Shown here: one piece after another, positions 8,210 to 16,239 of the stretch
Position numbering within the stretch: position 1 is the stretch's first letter
Layout of the letters: every line of letters begins with the position of its first letter
Assembly: GCA_937864375.1 (NCBI GenBank)
Contig: CALMJO010000262.1
Span: 1 to 56,590 of the forward strand
From: an uncultured Spirochaetota bacterium
GTDB taxonomy: Bacteria > Spirochaetota > UBA4802 > UBA5368
Direction of reading: 5' to 3'
DNA: 56,590 bases
The notes under the pieces: model-generated
What the model saw: the letters and a program-made list of their open reading frames with translations, nothing else
The model's database searches: none
What the model was told of the DNA's origin: nothing
Made by a program: the position numbers and the translations under genes

Positions 8210-8983
8210 ATGAACGAAGCGCTTCTCAGGGAACTTCTTGGCCGCTTCAAGCGGGGTGAATTGGAGGAGCGCGAGCTCGTGTCGCGTCTCTCCTCCCTGC
8301 CCTTCGAGGACATCTCCTTCGCGAGGATCGACCACCACAGGGAGCTCCGATGGGGCTTTCCCGAGGTTATCTTCTGCCAGGGAAAGACGCCGGCCCAGTC
8401 CGCAGCGATCGCGCAGAAGATCGTCGAACGGGGCGCAAGCCTCCTTGCGACCAGGGCCGACCGTGAAACGAGCGAGGCGATCCAGTCGGTACTTCCCGCC
8501 GCCGCGTACGACGAGCTCTCCCGCACCGTCACCCTGCGCGCGCGCGAGCCGGAGGCACTGCCCGGGAAGCTCCTCATCGTCACCGCGGGCACCTCCGACC
8601 TCCCCGTCGCGGGCGAAGCGGCGCAGACCGGGCGCATGCTGGGGCTTGACGTCGCCACCCAGGGTGACATTGGCGTGGCGGGTATCCACCGCCTCATGCA
8701 TTACCGTGAGCAGCTGGAGACCGCGTCGGTTGTCATCGTCGTGGCGGGAATGGAGGGCGCGCTCGCCTCGGTCGTCGCGGGGCTCGTTCAGTCGCCCGTG
8801 ATCGCGGTTCCCACCTCCGTTGGATACGGCGCGTCATTCCAGGGACTCGCTCCTCTCCTGGGCATGCTCAATTCCTGCGTACCCGGCGTCGCCGTGATGA
8901 ACATTGACAACGGCTTTGGCGCCGCCTTCCTCGCGTTCAAGATTCTCAGGACCGCCGCACGGATCGCTGAGGCCGGAAAATGA
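8210..8983 (+). CDS. larB: LarB, pyridinium-3,5-biscarboxylic acid mononucleotide synthase
   Basis: The 257-residue protein has a helical N-terminal domain and a PurE-like C-terminal domain. The latter carries VTAGTSDLPVA (124-134), GMEGAL (180-185), PTSVGYG (201-207) and NIDNGFG (231-237), all typical of LarB. The known reaction is carboxylation of nicotinic acid adenine dinucleotide at C5 plus cleavage of the phosphoanhydride, the first step to the nickel-pincer (NPN) cofactor of lactate racemase and other LarA-type enzymes. Its stop overlaps the larC start by four bases. larE (sulfur transfer) and larA are not in this window. Confidence 0.92.
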   Translation: MNEALLRELLGRFKRGELEERELVSRLSSLPFEDISFARIDHHRELRWGFPEVIFCQGKTPAQSAAIAQKIVERGASLLATRADRETSEAIQSVLPAAAYDELSRTVTLRAREPEALPGKLLIVTAGTSDLPVAGEAAQTGRMLGLDVATQGDIGVAGIHRLMHYREQLETASVVIVVAGMEGALASVVAGLVQSPVIAVPTSVGYGASFQGLAPLLGMLNSCVPGVAVMNIDNGFGAAFLAFKILRTAARIAEAGK

Positions 8984-10149
8984 AAACGCTCATCTTCGAC
9001 ATCCAGATGGGCTCGTCCGGGGACATGCTCCTGGGCTCCCTCCTCGACCTGGGGCTCGACGCCCACCGGCTCGTGTCCTCGCTCAAGGGGCTCGGGCTTC
9101 CCGGGTGGGAGATCAATCCTTCCCGCGTGGTGAAGCACCACCTGCAGGGGACGCTCGCCGGCGTGACGGCGCGCGACGAGGCGCACGAGAGGCACCTGGG
9201 CGACATCCGCGCCATCATCGACAAGAGCGCGCTCGATCCCGACGTGCGCGCCGACATCATGAAGGTATTCACGGCGCTCGCGCGCGCAGAGGCCTCGGTC
9301 CACGGCACTGGCATCGAGCACGTGCATTTCCACGAGGTGGGAGCGCTCGACAGCATCGTCGACATCGCGGCGTTCTGCCTGGGGGTTAGGATGATGGGCG
9401 CCCAAAGGATCCTTTTCACCGAGTTCTGCTTTGGCTCCGGCACGGTCGTTACGCGCCACGGCGAGATCCCCGAACCGGTCCCCGCGGTGCTGGAGCTCAG
9501 CCGCGGGTTCCGCACCCGCGTAACGGACCGCAGGGGCGAAATGACCACACCCACCGCGGCGGCGCTCCTTGTAACGCTCGGGACGCAGGTGAGCGGCATG
9601 CCCGCCTTCACGGTGCTGGGCGCCGGTACCGGCTTCGGCACTCGCGAGCACGGCTTTCCCTCGTACACGCGGGCCGTTCTCGCAGAGTCGAACGAGGACA
9701 CCAACCGGCTTTTCCAGCTCGAGTGCACCATCGACGACATGAATCCCCAGCTATACCCGCACGTCATCGCCCGCGCGTTCTCGATGGGCGCGCGGGACGC
9801 CTACGTCTGCCCGGTGATCATGAAGAAGGGACGCCCCGGGATCCTGCTTTCAGTGCTCGTTGATGCGACGCTCGCCGGGCAGGTGCGCGAAATGCTCTTC
9901 AGGGAAACCACGACGCTTGGCATTCGCATGTTCCCCGTCGAGCGCGAGGTGCTCGAGAGAAGCTTCGATTCGGTCGAGGTGAGGGGAAAAAGCATCCGGA
10001 TAAAAACGGGTTATTACAGGGGGACGCTCGCCAACATACAGCCCGAGTACGAGGATTGCCTCACGTGCGCGGGAGAATCCGGCGCTGCGCTCAAGGAGAT
10101 CATGGCCGAGGCGGTGCGAAAATACCGTGCGGCGAGGGGTTTAGACTGA
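8980..10149 (+). CDS. larC: LarC, nickel insertase for the nickel-pincer cofactor
   Basis: The 389-residue product is full-length LarC in one frame, whereas some lactobacilli split it by programmed frameshift. Seen are FDIQMGSSGDM (6-16), the His-rich metal site HVHFHEVGALDSIVDI (114-129), TPTAAALL, TIDDMNPQ (250-257) and MKKGRPG (281-287). LarC is a CTP-dependent cyclometallase that inserts nickel into the pyridinium bis-thiocarboxylic intermediate. It starts inside the larB stop (ATGA), and its own end overlaps the converging cheW tail by nine bases, so no terminator lies between them. Confidence 0.93.
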   Translation: MKTLIFDIQMGSSGDMLLGSLLDLGLDAHRLVSSLKGLGLPGWEINPSRVVKHHLQGTLAGVTARDEAHERHLGDIRAIIDKSALDPDVRADIMKVFTALARAEASVHGTGIEHVHFHEVGALDSIVDIAAFCLGVRMMGAQRILFTEFCFGSGTVVTRHGEIPEPVPAVLELSRGFRTRVTDRRGEMTTPTAAALLVTLGTQVSGMPAFTVLGAGTGFGTREHGFPSYTRAVLAESNEDTNRLFQLECTIDDMNPQLYPHVIARAFSMGARDAYVCPVIMKKGRPGILLSVLVDATLAGQVREMLFRETTTLGIRMFPVEREVLERSFDSVEVRGKSIRIKTGYYRGTLANIQPEYEDCLTCAGESGAALKEIMAEAVRKYRAARGLD

Positions 10150-10605
10150 AAGTTCCTCCATCGTGAAAATCTGCTCGATGTCCAGCACAATCACGAAACC
10201 GTCCTCCAGCTTGGCGATGCCCACGATGTAACGGCCCGATATGCCCTTCACGACAGGGGGCGGGGGCTCAATGTCCTTCGATTCCACCTTGACGACATGG
10301 CTCACCGAGTCTATCGCGAGCCCCACTTTTTTGCCGCGGATATCCACCACGATCGCGCGCTTGTCCTCCCGCGAACCGCTGTCCTCGATGCGGAAGCGAC
10401 GGCTGAGGTTGATTATGGGGATGACCTTGCCGCGAAGGTCAATGACGCCCAGGATGTGATCGGCGGACTTGGGGAGCATCGTGACTTTGGGGAGCTTCAG
10501 GATTTCCTGAACTTTGAGTATATCGATGCCGTACTCCTCCTTGCCGATCTTGAAGCATACAATCTGCAGGGAGGTTGTGGATTTTTCCGTCTTTTCCATC
10601 GTCAC
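10141..10605 (-). CDS. cheW: CheW, chemotaxis coupling protein
   Basis: The 154-residue single CheW domain has IVCFKIGKEEYGIDI near the N-terminus, then GVIDLRGKVIPIINL and KVGLAIDSVSHVV. CheW links chemoreceptors to the histidine kinase CheA in the membrane-associated signalling array. It is a lone gene here, separated from cheD/cheR by 5 kb of unrelated genes on the same strand. No sigma-28 promoter is visible upstream. Its tail overlaps larC convergently. Confidence 0.93.
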   Translation of the reverse strand: MTMEKTEKSTTSLQIVCFKIGKEEYGIDILKVQEILKLPKVTMLPKSADHILGVIDLRGKVIPIINLSRRFRIEDSGSREDKRAIVVDIRGKKVGLAIDSVSHVVKVESKDIEPPPPVVKGISGRYIVGIAKLEDGFVIVLDIEQIFTMEELSV

Positions 10606-10705
10606 ACGCCCTCCGGCGAATAATCATCAGGTGCTAGCATCGTAGCCGGGTTTCCGGCACATTTCAAGAATAAATTCGGGAGGACAAAAAAAATCAGGCC
10701 CGGGG

Positions 10706-11437
10706 TCAGAAGTAATAATAGCCGTAAATGTAGGAACCGAGTCCCCCCAGCATGAAAAACAGCGTCTTGATAATCGAGGGGTCCCTTCTGCGTACGAGGA
10801 TATCGATGGCGCCGATTCCCATCCCGATCACCCCGGCAGTGATCCCTATGATTACGAAGTTCCTGGTGAGGAAATAGAGTCCCGTGCATGCCGCGACGCC
10901 AACCAGCACGTCGGCAAGCTCGCGGAGGCCCCGCACCGGGCGCCGCCGTGCGCCGGGCTCCCCGGAGTACTCGACGGCGCCTTCCTCGTCCTTGAAATAG
11001 CGCCGCCTGGTTCTTTCCAGGAGCTCCTGGTGGGGGTCGGCCTTCTCGGGCGCCTTCGCCGGTTCCTTTTGCTCGGAGCCCAGGGCCGTTTTCACGATGT
11101 TGCGCACGTCCCGGTGGGGGAGCGAGTTGAAATACTCCGCCCTCTTCTGGAGGCGCGGGATGACGTTGGCCTCCCTGTTGCTCGTGACGTTCTTCTGTGA
11201 GATGACCTTCCCGTTGCTCACCACGGCGAAGTAGGGGTTGCCTCCTTCATCCGCGTCCTCGATGAACATGCGTACGCGCTTCTCCTTGAGGTTGTAATCC
11301 ACCCTCAGGTAATCGCCCGCCTCGGTGTTCATGAAATGCGCCATCTGGTAGCCGCGAATCTCCGAGGGGCGTCGCTTCCACCCGGCTTCCTTGGAATCAG
11401 ACTGCCGCACGCCTTTCTTTGCTTTCTTGGCCGACAT
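10706..11437 (-). CDS. uncharacterised membrane protein
   Basis: The 243-residue protein matches nothing I recognise. The start MSAKKAKKG follows a GGGAA ribosome site. The N-terminal 160 residues are charged and soluble, with basic and acidic tracts. The C-terminal ~70 residues form about three hydrophobic helices (from ADVLVGVAACTGLYFLT to the GSYIYGYYYF end), the second and third split by RRRDPS. That arrangement puts a soluble domain on a small membrane anchor, probably cytoplasmic by the positive-inside rule. It lies between cheW and a tiny basic protein gene on the same strand. Confidence 0.6.
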   Translation of the reverse strand: MSAKKAKKGVRQSDSKEAGWKRRPSEIRGYQMAHFMNTEAGDYLRVDYNLKEKRVRMFIEDADEGGNPYFAVVSNGKVISQKNVTSNREANVIPRLQKRAEYFNSLPHRDVRNIVKTALGSEQKEPAKAPEKADPHQELLERTRRRYFKDEEGAVEYSGEPGARRRPVRGLRELADVLVGVAACTGLYFLTRNFVIIGITAGVIGMGIGAIDILVRRRDPSIIKTLFFMLGGLGSYIYGYYYF

Positions 11438-11547
11438 TTCCCGTCCACTCTATCGCATCGCTCGCAAGGCATATAAACAAAGAAGATTGGCCGCCGTTAT
11501 GTAGTTCAGCCAATCTCCCCTGCAGCATTCACTATGAATACACCCGA

Positions 11548-11637
11548 CTACTTCTTCTTATGGCGGTTCTGCCTTCTTCTTTTCTTCCTTTTATGGTTCG
11601 CTATCTTCTTTCTCTTTTTCTTTCTACCGCAGGGCAT
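11548..11637 (-). CDS. 29-residue basic protein of the AURKAIP1/COX24 (bS22/mS38-like) type
   Basis: A short minus-strand frame, ATG at 11635-11637, has an excellent ribosome binding site (AAGGAGAGGGAT before ATG). It encodes 29 residues beginning MPCGRKKKRKK and ending QNRHKKK, about two thirds Lys/Arg. This matches the small bacterial proteins annotated as AURKAIP1/COX24-domain proteins. Their mitochondrial relative mS38 and mycobacterial relative bS22 are small-subunit ribosomal proteins. I infer a ribosome-associated role by contact with 16S rRNA. It lies 48 bases downstream of the SPFH gene and could share its transcript. It is below most gene-caller length cut-offs. Confidence 0.72.
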   Translation of the reverse strand: MPCGRKKKRKKIANHKRKKRRRQNRHKKK

Positions 11638-11685
11638 ATCCCTCTCCTTTGTGATTAAAAAATAAGATATCCAGTCACCCGGCGC

Positions 11686-12582
11686 CTAGCGCAGGTTATC
11701 GACTTCGCCTTTTCGGGGCTCCTTCTCCGGGGGTTGCTCGAGGCCGAGACCCAGCGGCATCCCGCTTTTTTCGGGTGCAATGATCACTTTCACATTGTCC
11801 CCCAGCCTGTCAATATAAATATATTTCAAAAGATCCGGATTCGACTTGATGAGGCGCGCGATCTCGGAGAGCTTTTCGACGAGCTCCTTCCTCGCGAGCT
11901 TTTCGCGCTCAAGCCCCGCGTTGAGTGCGATCAGTTCCTTCTTGTTGTTCTTTTCGAGCACCCTGAGCTCGTCCAGGTACTGCAGTCCCTCGTAATAGGC
12001 CTTGAGCTCCGGAACGGTTACCGCGCCGGAGATCTCCATCGCCGTGACCCTGATGCCGATCCTTCCGGCATAGGCGGTCAGCTTTTCCTGCACCGTCCTG
12101 AATACCGCCTCCCGCGCGGCGACTAGCCCCTCGCGGTTGAAGTTGGGCGCCATGTAGGGGGAAAACTCCTTCTGGAAGAAACCTTCCACCGCCTTCCTGC
12201 ACAGAACGATCAGGGCGTTTTTTTCCTTGATAAGCCGTGCCGGTTCGATCAGCAGGCGCTCAGGGTCCACCTCAATGGCCAGGTTCAGGGGCATGCGGAT
12301 CGAATAGTACTCGCTCTTGAGCTCGTCCAGAGGCGGTATGGGAAGCCTGATCTCGACCAGCTGGGAGACCCTGCGGGGAAACCTGGTCATGGAGACCCGG
12401 CCCGGAATGAGCGCATGGGCTACAAATGCATATCCCGGCGCGTGCAGGGTGCATTCGCCGTTCTGGAGGTTTTCGGCTACGACGTACTCGTCCGGGCCGG
12501 TCTTCACCACGGCCGTAAAATACGCGTAGACTGCGATGACCAGCAGGACGAGCACTACCCAGATGCCGTAGGGTCTTCTCAT
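11686..12582 (-). CDS. SPFH/band-7-like membrane protein
   Basis: The 298-residue protein has one N-terminal transmembrane helix (residues ~7-25, YGIWVVLVLLVIAVYAYF). An SPFH-like beta/alpha domain follows, with GPDEYVV, the PGRVSMTRFPRRV segment and TVQEKLTAYAGRIGIRVTAMEI. A charged coiled-coil stretch covers roughly residues 205-250. Proteins of this class (prohibitin, stomatin, HflK/HflC) oligomerise at membranes and modulate proteases or lipid domains. Which subgroup it belongs to, and its partner, are not visible. It begins 17 bases after hfq ends, so it is likely cotranscribed. Confidence 0.7.
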   Translation of the reverse strand: MRRPYGIWVVLVLLVIAVYAYFTAVVKTGPDEYVVAENLQNGECTLHAPGYAFVAHALIPGRVSMTRFPRRVSQLVEIRLPIPPLDELKSEYYSIRMPLNLAIEVDPERLLIEPARLIKEKNALIVLCRKAVEGFFQKEFSPYMAPNFNREGLVAAREAVFRTVQEKLTAYAGRIGIRVTAMEISGAVTVPELKAYYEGLQYLDELRVLEKNNKKELIALNAGLEREKLARKELVEKLSEIARLIKSNPDLLKYIYIDRLGDNVKVIIAPEKSGMPLGLGLEQPPEKEPRKGEVDNLR

Positions 12583-12598
12583 TGCGCGCCCCGGGGGA

Positions 12599-12832
12599 TC
12601 AGCCTTCCTCTTCGCGATACTGCAGCGGCTTTATGGGCACGATAGTGGAAACCGCGTGCTTGTATATCAGGTTCTGGCGCTTGTCAACTTCCACCAGGAT
12701 GGTGAAATTATCGAAGCTCACCACTTTCCCCTTTATGGGCACCCCGTTCATGAGGTAGATGGTGATTTCCACCTTTTCCTTGCGGGCCACATTCAGATAA
12801 TTGTCCTGTAAATTCTTTGTCTGTTTTAACAT
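12599..12832 (-). CDS. hfq: RNA chaperone Hfq
   Basis: The 77-residue Sm-like protein contains the Sm1 motif region (VEITIYLMNGVPIKGKVVSFDNF) and the Sm2 motif YKHAVSTIVP (57-66), which carries the YKH triad of the proximal RNA-binding site. It forms a hexamer that pairs small RNAs with mRNAs. The gene lies downstream of miaA on the same strand, the classical miaA-hfq order. The C-terminal tail is very short, as in many non-enteric species. Confidence 0.96.
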   Translation of the reverse strand: MLKQTKNLQDNYLNVARKEKVEITIYLMNGVPIKGKVVSFDNFTILVEVDKRQNLIYKHAVSTIVPIKPLQYREEEG

Positions 12833-12880
12833 CTGTACTTCCCCGTTAGTTAGATTCGTGAGCAGCCGGAGAGCATCCCT

Positions 12881-13780
12881 TTATGTGTGCGTTTCCAACC
12901 AATTATGTATCAAATTATTTATATTTGCAAGATTAATATGGGTGAACCACTGCACCTTTGGATTCCTTCTGAACCAGGTCACCTGGCGCTTCGCAAACCT
13001 CCGCGTCTCCAGCTTTATTCCAGCGACGGATTCGGCGAGACCCTCACGGCCGTCCAGGTGGGCGTGAAGCTCGGCGTATCCTATGGATTTCATGGACTTC
13101 AAACCCGGCCCGTAGCCCCTTTCCCTCAGGGACTGCACCTCGTCCAGGAATCCCCGCTCCATCATGCTGTCCACCCGCGCATCGATGCGGCGGTTGAGCG
13201 CCTCCCTTTCCGGGGCCAGGCCCAGGTACAGGGTCGCGTCGGAATCGATCCCCCGGGCCTTTCCAAAAAATGCGCTGAGCGGCTCGCCGGTTCCCCTGAA
13301 CACCTCCAGGCCCCTGAGGATTCTCTGGCGATCGTTCATGTGGACCCGGGAAGAGAAGACGGGGTCCGATTCGCGGAGCTCCTCGTACAGTGCCTGGAGG
13401 CCCCTGACCTCGAGCTCCCCCTCCAGTCCGGTCTTGACCAGGGGATCAACCCGGGGTATCTCCGAAAGCCCCCGGAAAAGGGCGTCGATGTACAGCCCCG
13501 TGCCGCCCACGAAAAGGGGAATCTTCCCCCTTCCCGCGATGCCCTCCGCGGCCTCCCTCGCCGCCCGGCAGAAATCGCCGGCCGTAAAATGGTGATCGGG
13601 ATCCACGATATCGATTAGATGGTGGGCGATCGATGCGCGCTCATCCACCGTGGGTTTGCCGCTGCCTATGTCGAGGTACCGGTAGACCAGCACGGAATCC
13701 GCCGACACGATCTCAAACTCGTCGCCCGCGATACGGAGCGACAGGTCCGTCTTCCCCGATGCGGTCGGACCTACCAGCAC
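12881..13780 (-). CDS. miaA: tRNA dimethylallyltransferase MiaA
   Basis: The product transfers a dimethylallyl group to A37 of tRNAs reading UNN codons. It has the P-loop GPTASGKT, DSVLVYRYLDIGSGKP, HHLIDIVDPDHHFTAGDF, GGTGLYIDAL and the C-terminal TRRFAKRQVTWFRR. The 299-residue frame begins at a GTG (13780) with no properly spaced ribosome site. A GGGAGG lies nine bases before an in-frame ATT at 13790-13792, which would add IKAV to the N-terminus and better fit family proteins. I suspect that rare ATT start. The gene follows rpoZ and precedes hfq. Confidence 0.95.
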   Translation of the reverse strand: MLVGPTASGKTDLSLRIAGDEFEIVSADSVLVYRYLDIGSGKPTVDERASIAHHLIDIVDPDHHFTAGDFCRAAREAAEGIAGRGKIPLFVGGTGLYIDALFRGLSEIPRVDPLVKTGLEGELEVRGLQALYEELRESDPVFSSRVHMNDRQRILRGLEVFRGTGEPLSAFFGKARGIDSDATLYLGLAPEREALNRRIDARVDSMMERGFLDEVQSLRERGYGPGLKSMKSIGYAELHAHLDGREGLAESVAGIKLETRRFAKRQVTWFRRNPKVQWFTHINLANINNLIHNWLETHT

Positions 13781-13831
13781 AACAGCTTTAATGTGACCGA
13801 TCCTCCCGGCCGGGCGCGCCGGCGCCCGGGA

Positions 13832-14029
13832 TTATTCTTCCATGCCCAGCTTGAACTTGACGTCCTCGTCGAGGGCAAGCTTCAGTATATTGGGTACCAC
13901 TTTCCAGTTGAAGTCTTCTTCGGGGTACTCCTGGATGTTCCCGATTTTGTCGACCATCACCATGGTGGCACGCGCAAAGATATATCGGTTCCTGTTAAAC
14001 GCTATCAGCTTTTCCAAAGGAATTATCAC
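13832..14029 (-). CDS. rpoZ: RNA polymerase omega subunit-like protein
   Basis: The 65-residue protein starts at a GTG six bases after GGAGG. It begins VIIPLEKLIAFNRNRYIFARATM, resembling spirochaete omega subunits, whose N-terminus is a P.EKL...NRYE helix. It ends with acidic-then-helical sequence (KVVPNILKLALDEDVKF). Omega helps assemble core RNA polymerase. Context supports the call strongly: it lies directly after gmk, as rpoZ does in many bacteria, with its start 35 bases inside the gmk frame. The sequence is divergent, so identity rests partly on position. Confidence 0.72.
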   Translation of the reverse strand: MIIPLEKLIAFNRNRYIFARATMVMVDKIGNIQEYPEEDFNWKVVPNILKLALDEDVKFKLGMEE

Positions 14030-14639
14030 ACGCGTCCTCCCACTCCCTGATAAAAGATTCCATCCGCCCCGTTCTGCACCGCTCGGCCCGGAGGACCGAC
14101 TTGAAGTCCGCCACGGCGCGGTCAAAATCATCGTTGACTATCAAATAGTCAAAGTTCCTGTATTCCTGCAGCTCGACCGCCATATTCCGAATGCGGACCC
14201 TGAGCGCCTCCTCCGATTCCGTTTGCCTGTTGCGCAGTCGCTTTTGCAAAATCAGGGGTGAAGGGGGTATCACGAATATGAACACCCCGCCCTCAATGCA
14301 TGCTTTGAGGCTGCGGGCGCCCTGTACGTCCACGTCGAATATGGGGATTTTTCCCATGCAGTGTATCCTGTCAACCTCTTTTTTGGCGGTCCCATACCTG
14401 TTTTGATGCACCAGGGCCCATTCCAGGAACTCATCGCGGGCGGTCATCCCGTCGAACACCTCGTCCGACACGAAGTAGTAGTGCACCCCGTCGACCTCCG
14501 TGGGGCGGGGGCGGCGGGTGGTGGTCGATATGGAAAACTCCAGGCCCTGTTCGGTCTTTAAAAGCGCCCGGATCAGGGAGCTCTTTCCGGCCCCGGAGGG
14601 AGCTGACACGATTACCGAATGGAGGTTATTCCGCATCAC
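13995..14639 (-). CDS. gmk: guanylate kinase
   Basis: The 214-residue enzyme phosphorylates GMP/dGMP to GDP/dGDP using ATP. Visible are the P-loop SAPSGAGKSSL (11-21), STTTRRPRPTEVDGVHYYFVS (GMP binding), EFLEWALVHQNRYGT and IPIFDVDVQGARSLK. Its start overlaps the remA stop by 14 bases and its end overlaps rpoZ, giving the compact yicC-remA-gmk-rpoZ block common in bacteria. Confidence 0.96.
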   Translation of the reverse strand: MMRNNLHSVIVSAPSGAGKSSLIRALLKTEQGLEFSISTTTRRPRPTEVDGVHYYFVSDEVFDGMTARDEFLEWALVHQNRYGTAKKEVDRIHCMGKIPIFDVDVQGARSLKACIEGGVFIFVIPPSPLILQKRLRNRQTESEEALRVRIRNMAVELQEYRNFDYLIVNDDFDRAVADFKSVLRAERCRTGRMESFIREWEDACDNSFGKADSV

Positions 14640-14874
14640 TGGACAGGCGGTTCGACAGGGTTTCCGGCTGCATTGCGGACAGCACGATATGGCCGCTGTC
14701 CATGATGATAATGGCCCTGGTCTTGCGTCCGTGGGTGGCGTCGATCAGCATCTTGTTGTCCTTGGCCTCTTCACGGATACGCTTGCCGGATGCCGATTGC
14801 GGTGTGATCACGCCGATCACACGCCCGGCCACCACGGCATTGCCAAAACCGATGTTTATCAGGGTGGTTTTCAT
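14626..14874 (-). CDS. remA: RemA/DUF370 family DNA-binding regulator
   Basis: The product of 82 residues starts MKTTLINIGFGN; an earlier in-frame ATG at 14904 adds ten residues without family homology. The VVAGRVIGVITP, DATHGRKTRAII and SGHIVLSA segments are typical of RemA, a ring-forming DNA-binding protein that activates extracellular-matrix genes in Bacillus. In other phyla it is conserved next to yicC and gmk, as here, with unknown targets. Confidence 0.88.
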   Translation of the reverse strand: MKTTLINIGFGNAVVAGRVIGVITPQSASGKRIREEAKDNKMLIDATHGRKTRAIIIMDSGHIVLSAMQPETLSNRLSSDAE

Positions 14875-14885
14875 CGCACACGCGC

Positions 14886-15752
14886 CTACACGATATTTCT
14901 GCACTGCTCGCGTATCTTGTCAATATGGTTCTTGATGTCAACCACAAGATGGGCGACCGCCGAGTTGCTCGCCTTGGAGCCTATGGTGTTGATCTCGCGG
15001 AACATCTCCTGCGCCAGGAAATCCATCTTTTTTCCCACCTGGTCGTCCTCTTTCATGACCTGGTGGAACTTCGCCATGTGGTCCTTCAGGCGGACTATCT
15101 CCTCGTTGACGTCGTGCTTGTCGGCGAGAATGGCGACCTCGGTGAACAGGCGCGCGTCTTCGATCTTTCCACCGGCGATGGCCTCGATGTTCTTTTTTAG
15201 CTTTTCGAATAGCCCCCGCGCCATGTCACCGGCGTGGGTTTCGATGGTTTTCACCCGGCGCGCGATCTGGGCGAGCGAGCGCCCCACGTCCTTTCCGGTG
15301 GAGATCCCCTCCTTCCGGCGCATCTTGCGCGCCTTGACGATCGCCTGGTCCATGGACTTGTAGACCTCGGCCCTGGTTTTTTCCTGCAGTACCGACTTTC
15401 CGCGGTGGATGACCCCTTCCATTCCCAGGAGGACGTCCACGCTCACCGGGCTCTTGATCCCCAGGTCGCCCAGCGCGCGGGTCACCTCGCCGTAGTATTT
15501 CTTCAACAGCTCCCGGTCTACCGACACGGCGCGCGTCTCCACCCAGTCGTATATTTCTATGGTGAGCTGAATCTTTCCGCGTCCAAACCCCTTCTTGAGC
15601 ACCGCCTCCATCCCGCTTTCGTCGTTGCGGAGTATGCGCGGGAGATTGAGCTCGATCTCCAGGTACTTGGAATTGAGCGTTCGTATTTCCACCGAGAAGG
15701 AGAACTGGGGAGTGGTGCGCTCCACGAAAGCGTACCCGGTCATGCTTTCCAT
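14886..15752 (-). CDS. yicC: YicC/YloC family endoribonuclease
   Basis: The 288-residue protein begins MESMTGYAFVER, the family start, with SVEIRTLNSKYLE and the C-terminal DUF1732 part (GKKMDFLAQEMFREINTIGSKA). YicC-type proteins are known as endoribonucleases involved in RNA turnover. The gene lies seven bases downstream of cheD and 11 upstream of remA. Length and both domains are complete. Confidence 0.92.
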   Translation of the reverse strand: MESMTGYAFVERTTPQFSFSVEIRTLNSKYLEIELNLPRILRNDESGMEAVLKKGFGRGKIQLTIEIYDWVETRAVSVDRELLKKYYGEVTRALGDLGIKSPVSVDVLLGMEGVIHRGKSVLQEKTRAEVYKSMDQAIVKARKMRRKEGISTGKDVGRSLAQIARRVKTIETHAGDMARGLFEKLKKNIEAIAGGKIEDARLFTEVAILADKHDVNEEIVRLKDHMAKFHQVMKEDDQVGKKMDFLAQEMFREINTIGSKASNSAVAHLVVDIKNHIDKIREQCRNIV

Positions 15753-15759
15753 GGGCGCC

Positions 15760-16239
15760 TCACAGTGTTTTCTCGGGCCTGCCGAGCGAGCGTATCTTCA
15801 ACCGCCCGTCCTCGGCGTAAAAGTCGATCGTGCGGCCGTAGTCGCCGCCCACGTCTTCCGCGACGACATTTATTCCCATCGCGCCGAGCACCTCGCGAAC
15901 CTTTTTCACGTTGTTCCTTCCAATTTCGCTCATCATGCTGTTTTCCGATATCTTGAACATCATGGCGCCGCCCACCAGCTTCGCGGACAGCCGGGCCCTT
16001 TGGGCGCCCGCTTTTTCCATCTGCTCGACGAGATGGGGAATCGCCGTGTCGGCGTATTTTTTTTCGTTCAGGTGGGACTCGGTGCGCTCGGGGAGCATGA
16101 TGTGGGAGAGGCCCGCGATACCCGTGCCCGGATCGTGAAGGCAGATGCCCACACACGAACCCAGGATGGTCCTGAGTATGTCGGGCGAGGCGGCGACTCC
16201 CATGTCCGCGATACCCACGTTTACGAGTTTAAAATTCAT
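15760..16239 (-). CDS. cheD: CheD, chemoreceptor glutamine deamidase
   Basis: The 159-residue protein has the catalytic Cys in GSCVGICLHD (C29) and His in GLSHIMLP (H46), plus KLVGGAMMF and the late DVGGDYGRTIDF segment. CheD deamidates glutamines in receptor signalling domains and can bind CheC-type phosphatases. Here FliY carries a CheC-like domain and could be a partner, which is inference. The start overlaps the cheR end by 11 bases, so the two receptor-modifying enzymes are coupled. Confidence 0.94.
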   Translation of the reverse strand: MNFKLVNVGIADMGVAASPDILRTILGSCVGICLHDPGTGIAGLSHIMLPERTESHLNEKKYADTAIPHLVEQMEKAGAQRARLSAKLVGGAMMFKISENSMMSEIGRNNVKKVREVLGAMGINVVAEDVGGDYGRTIDFYAEDGRLKIRSLGRPEKTL

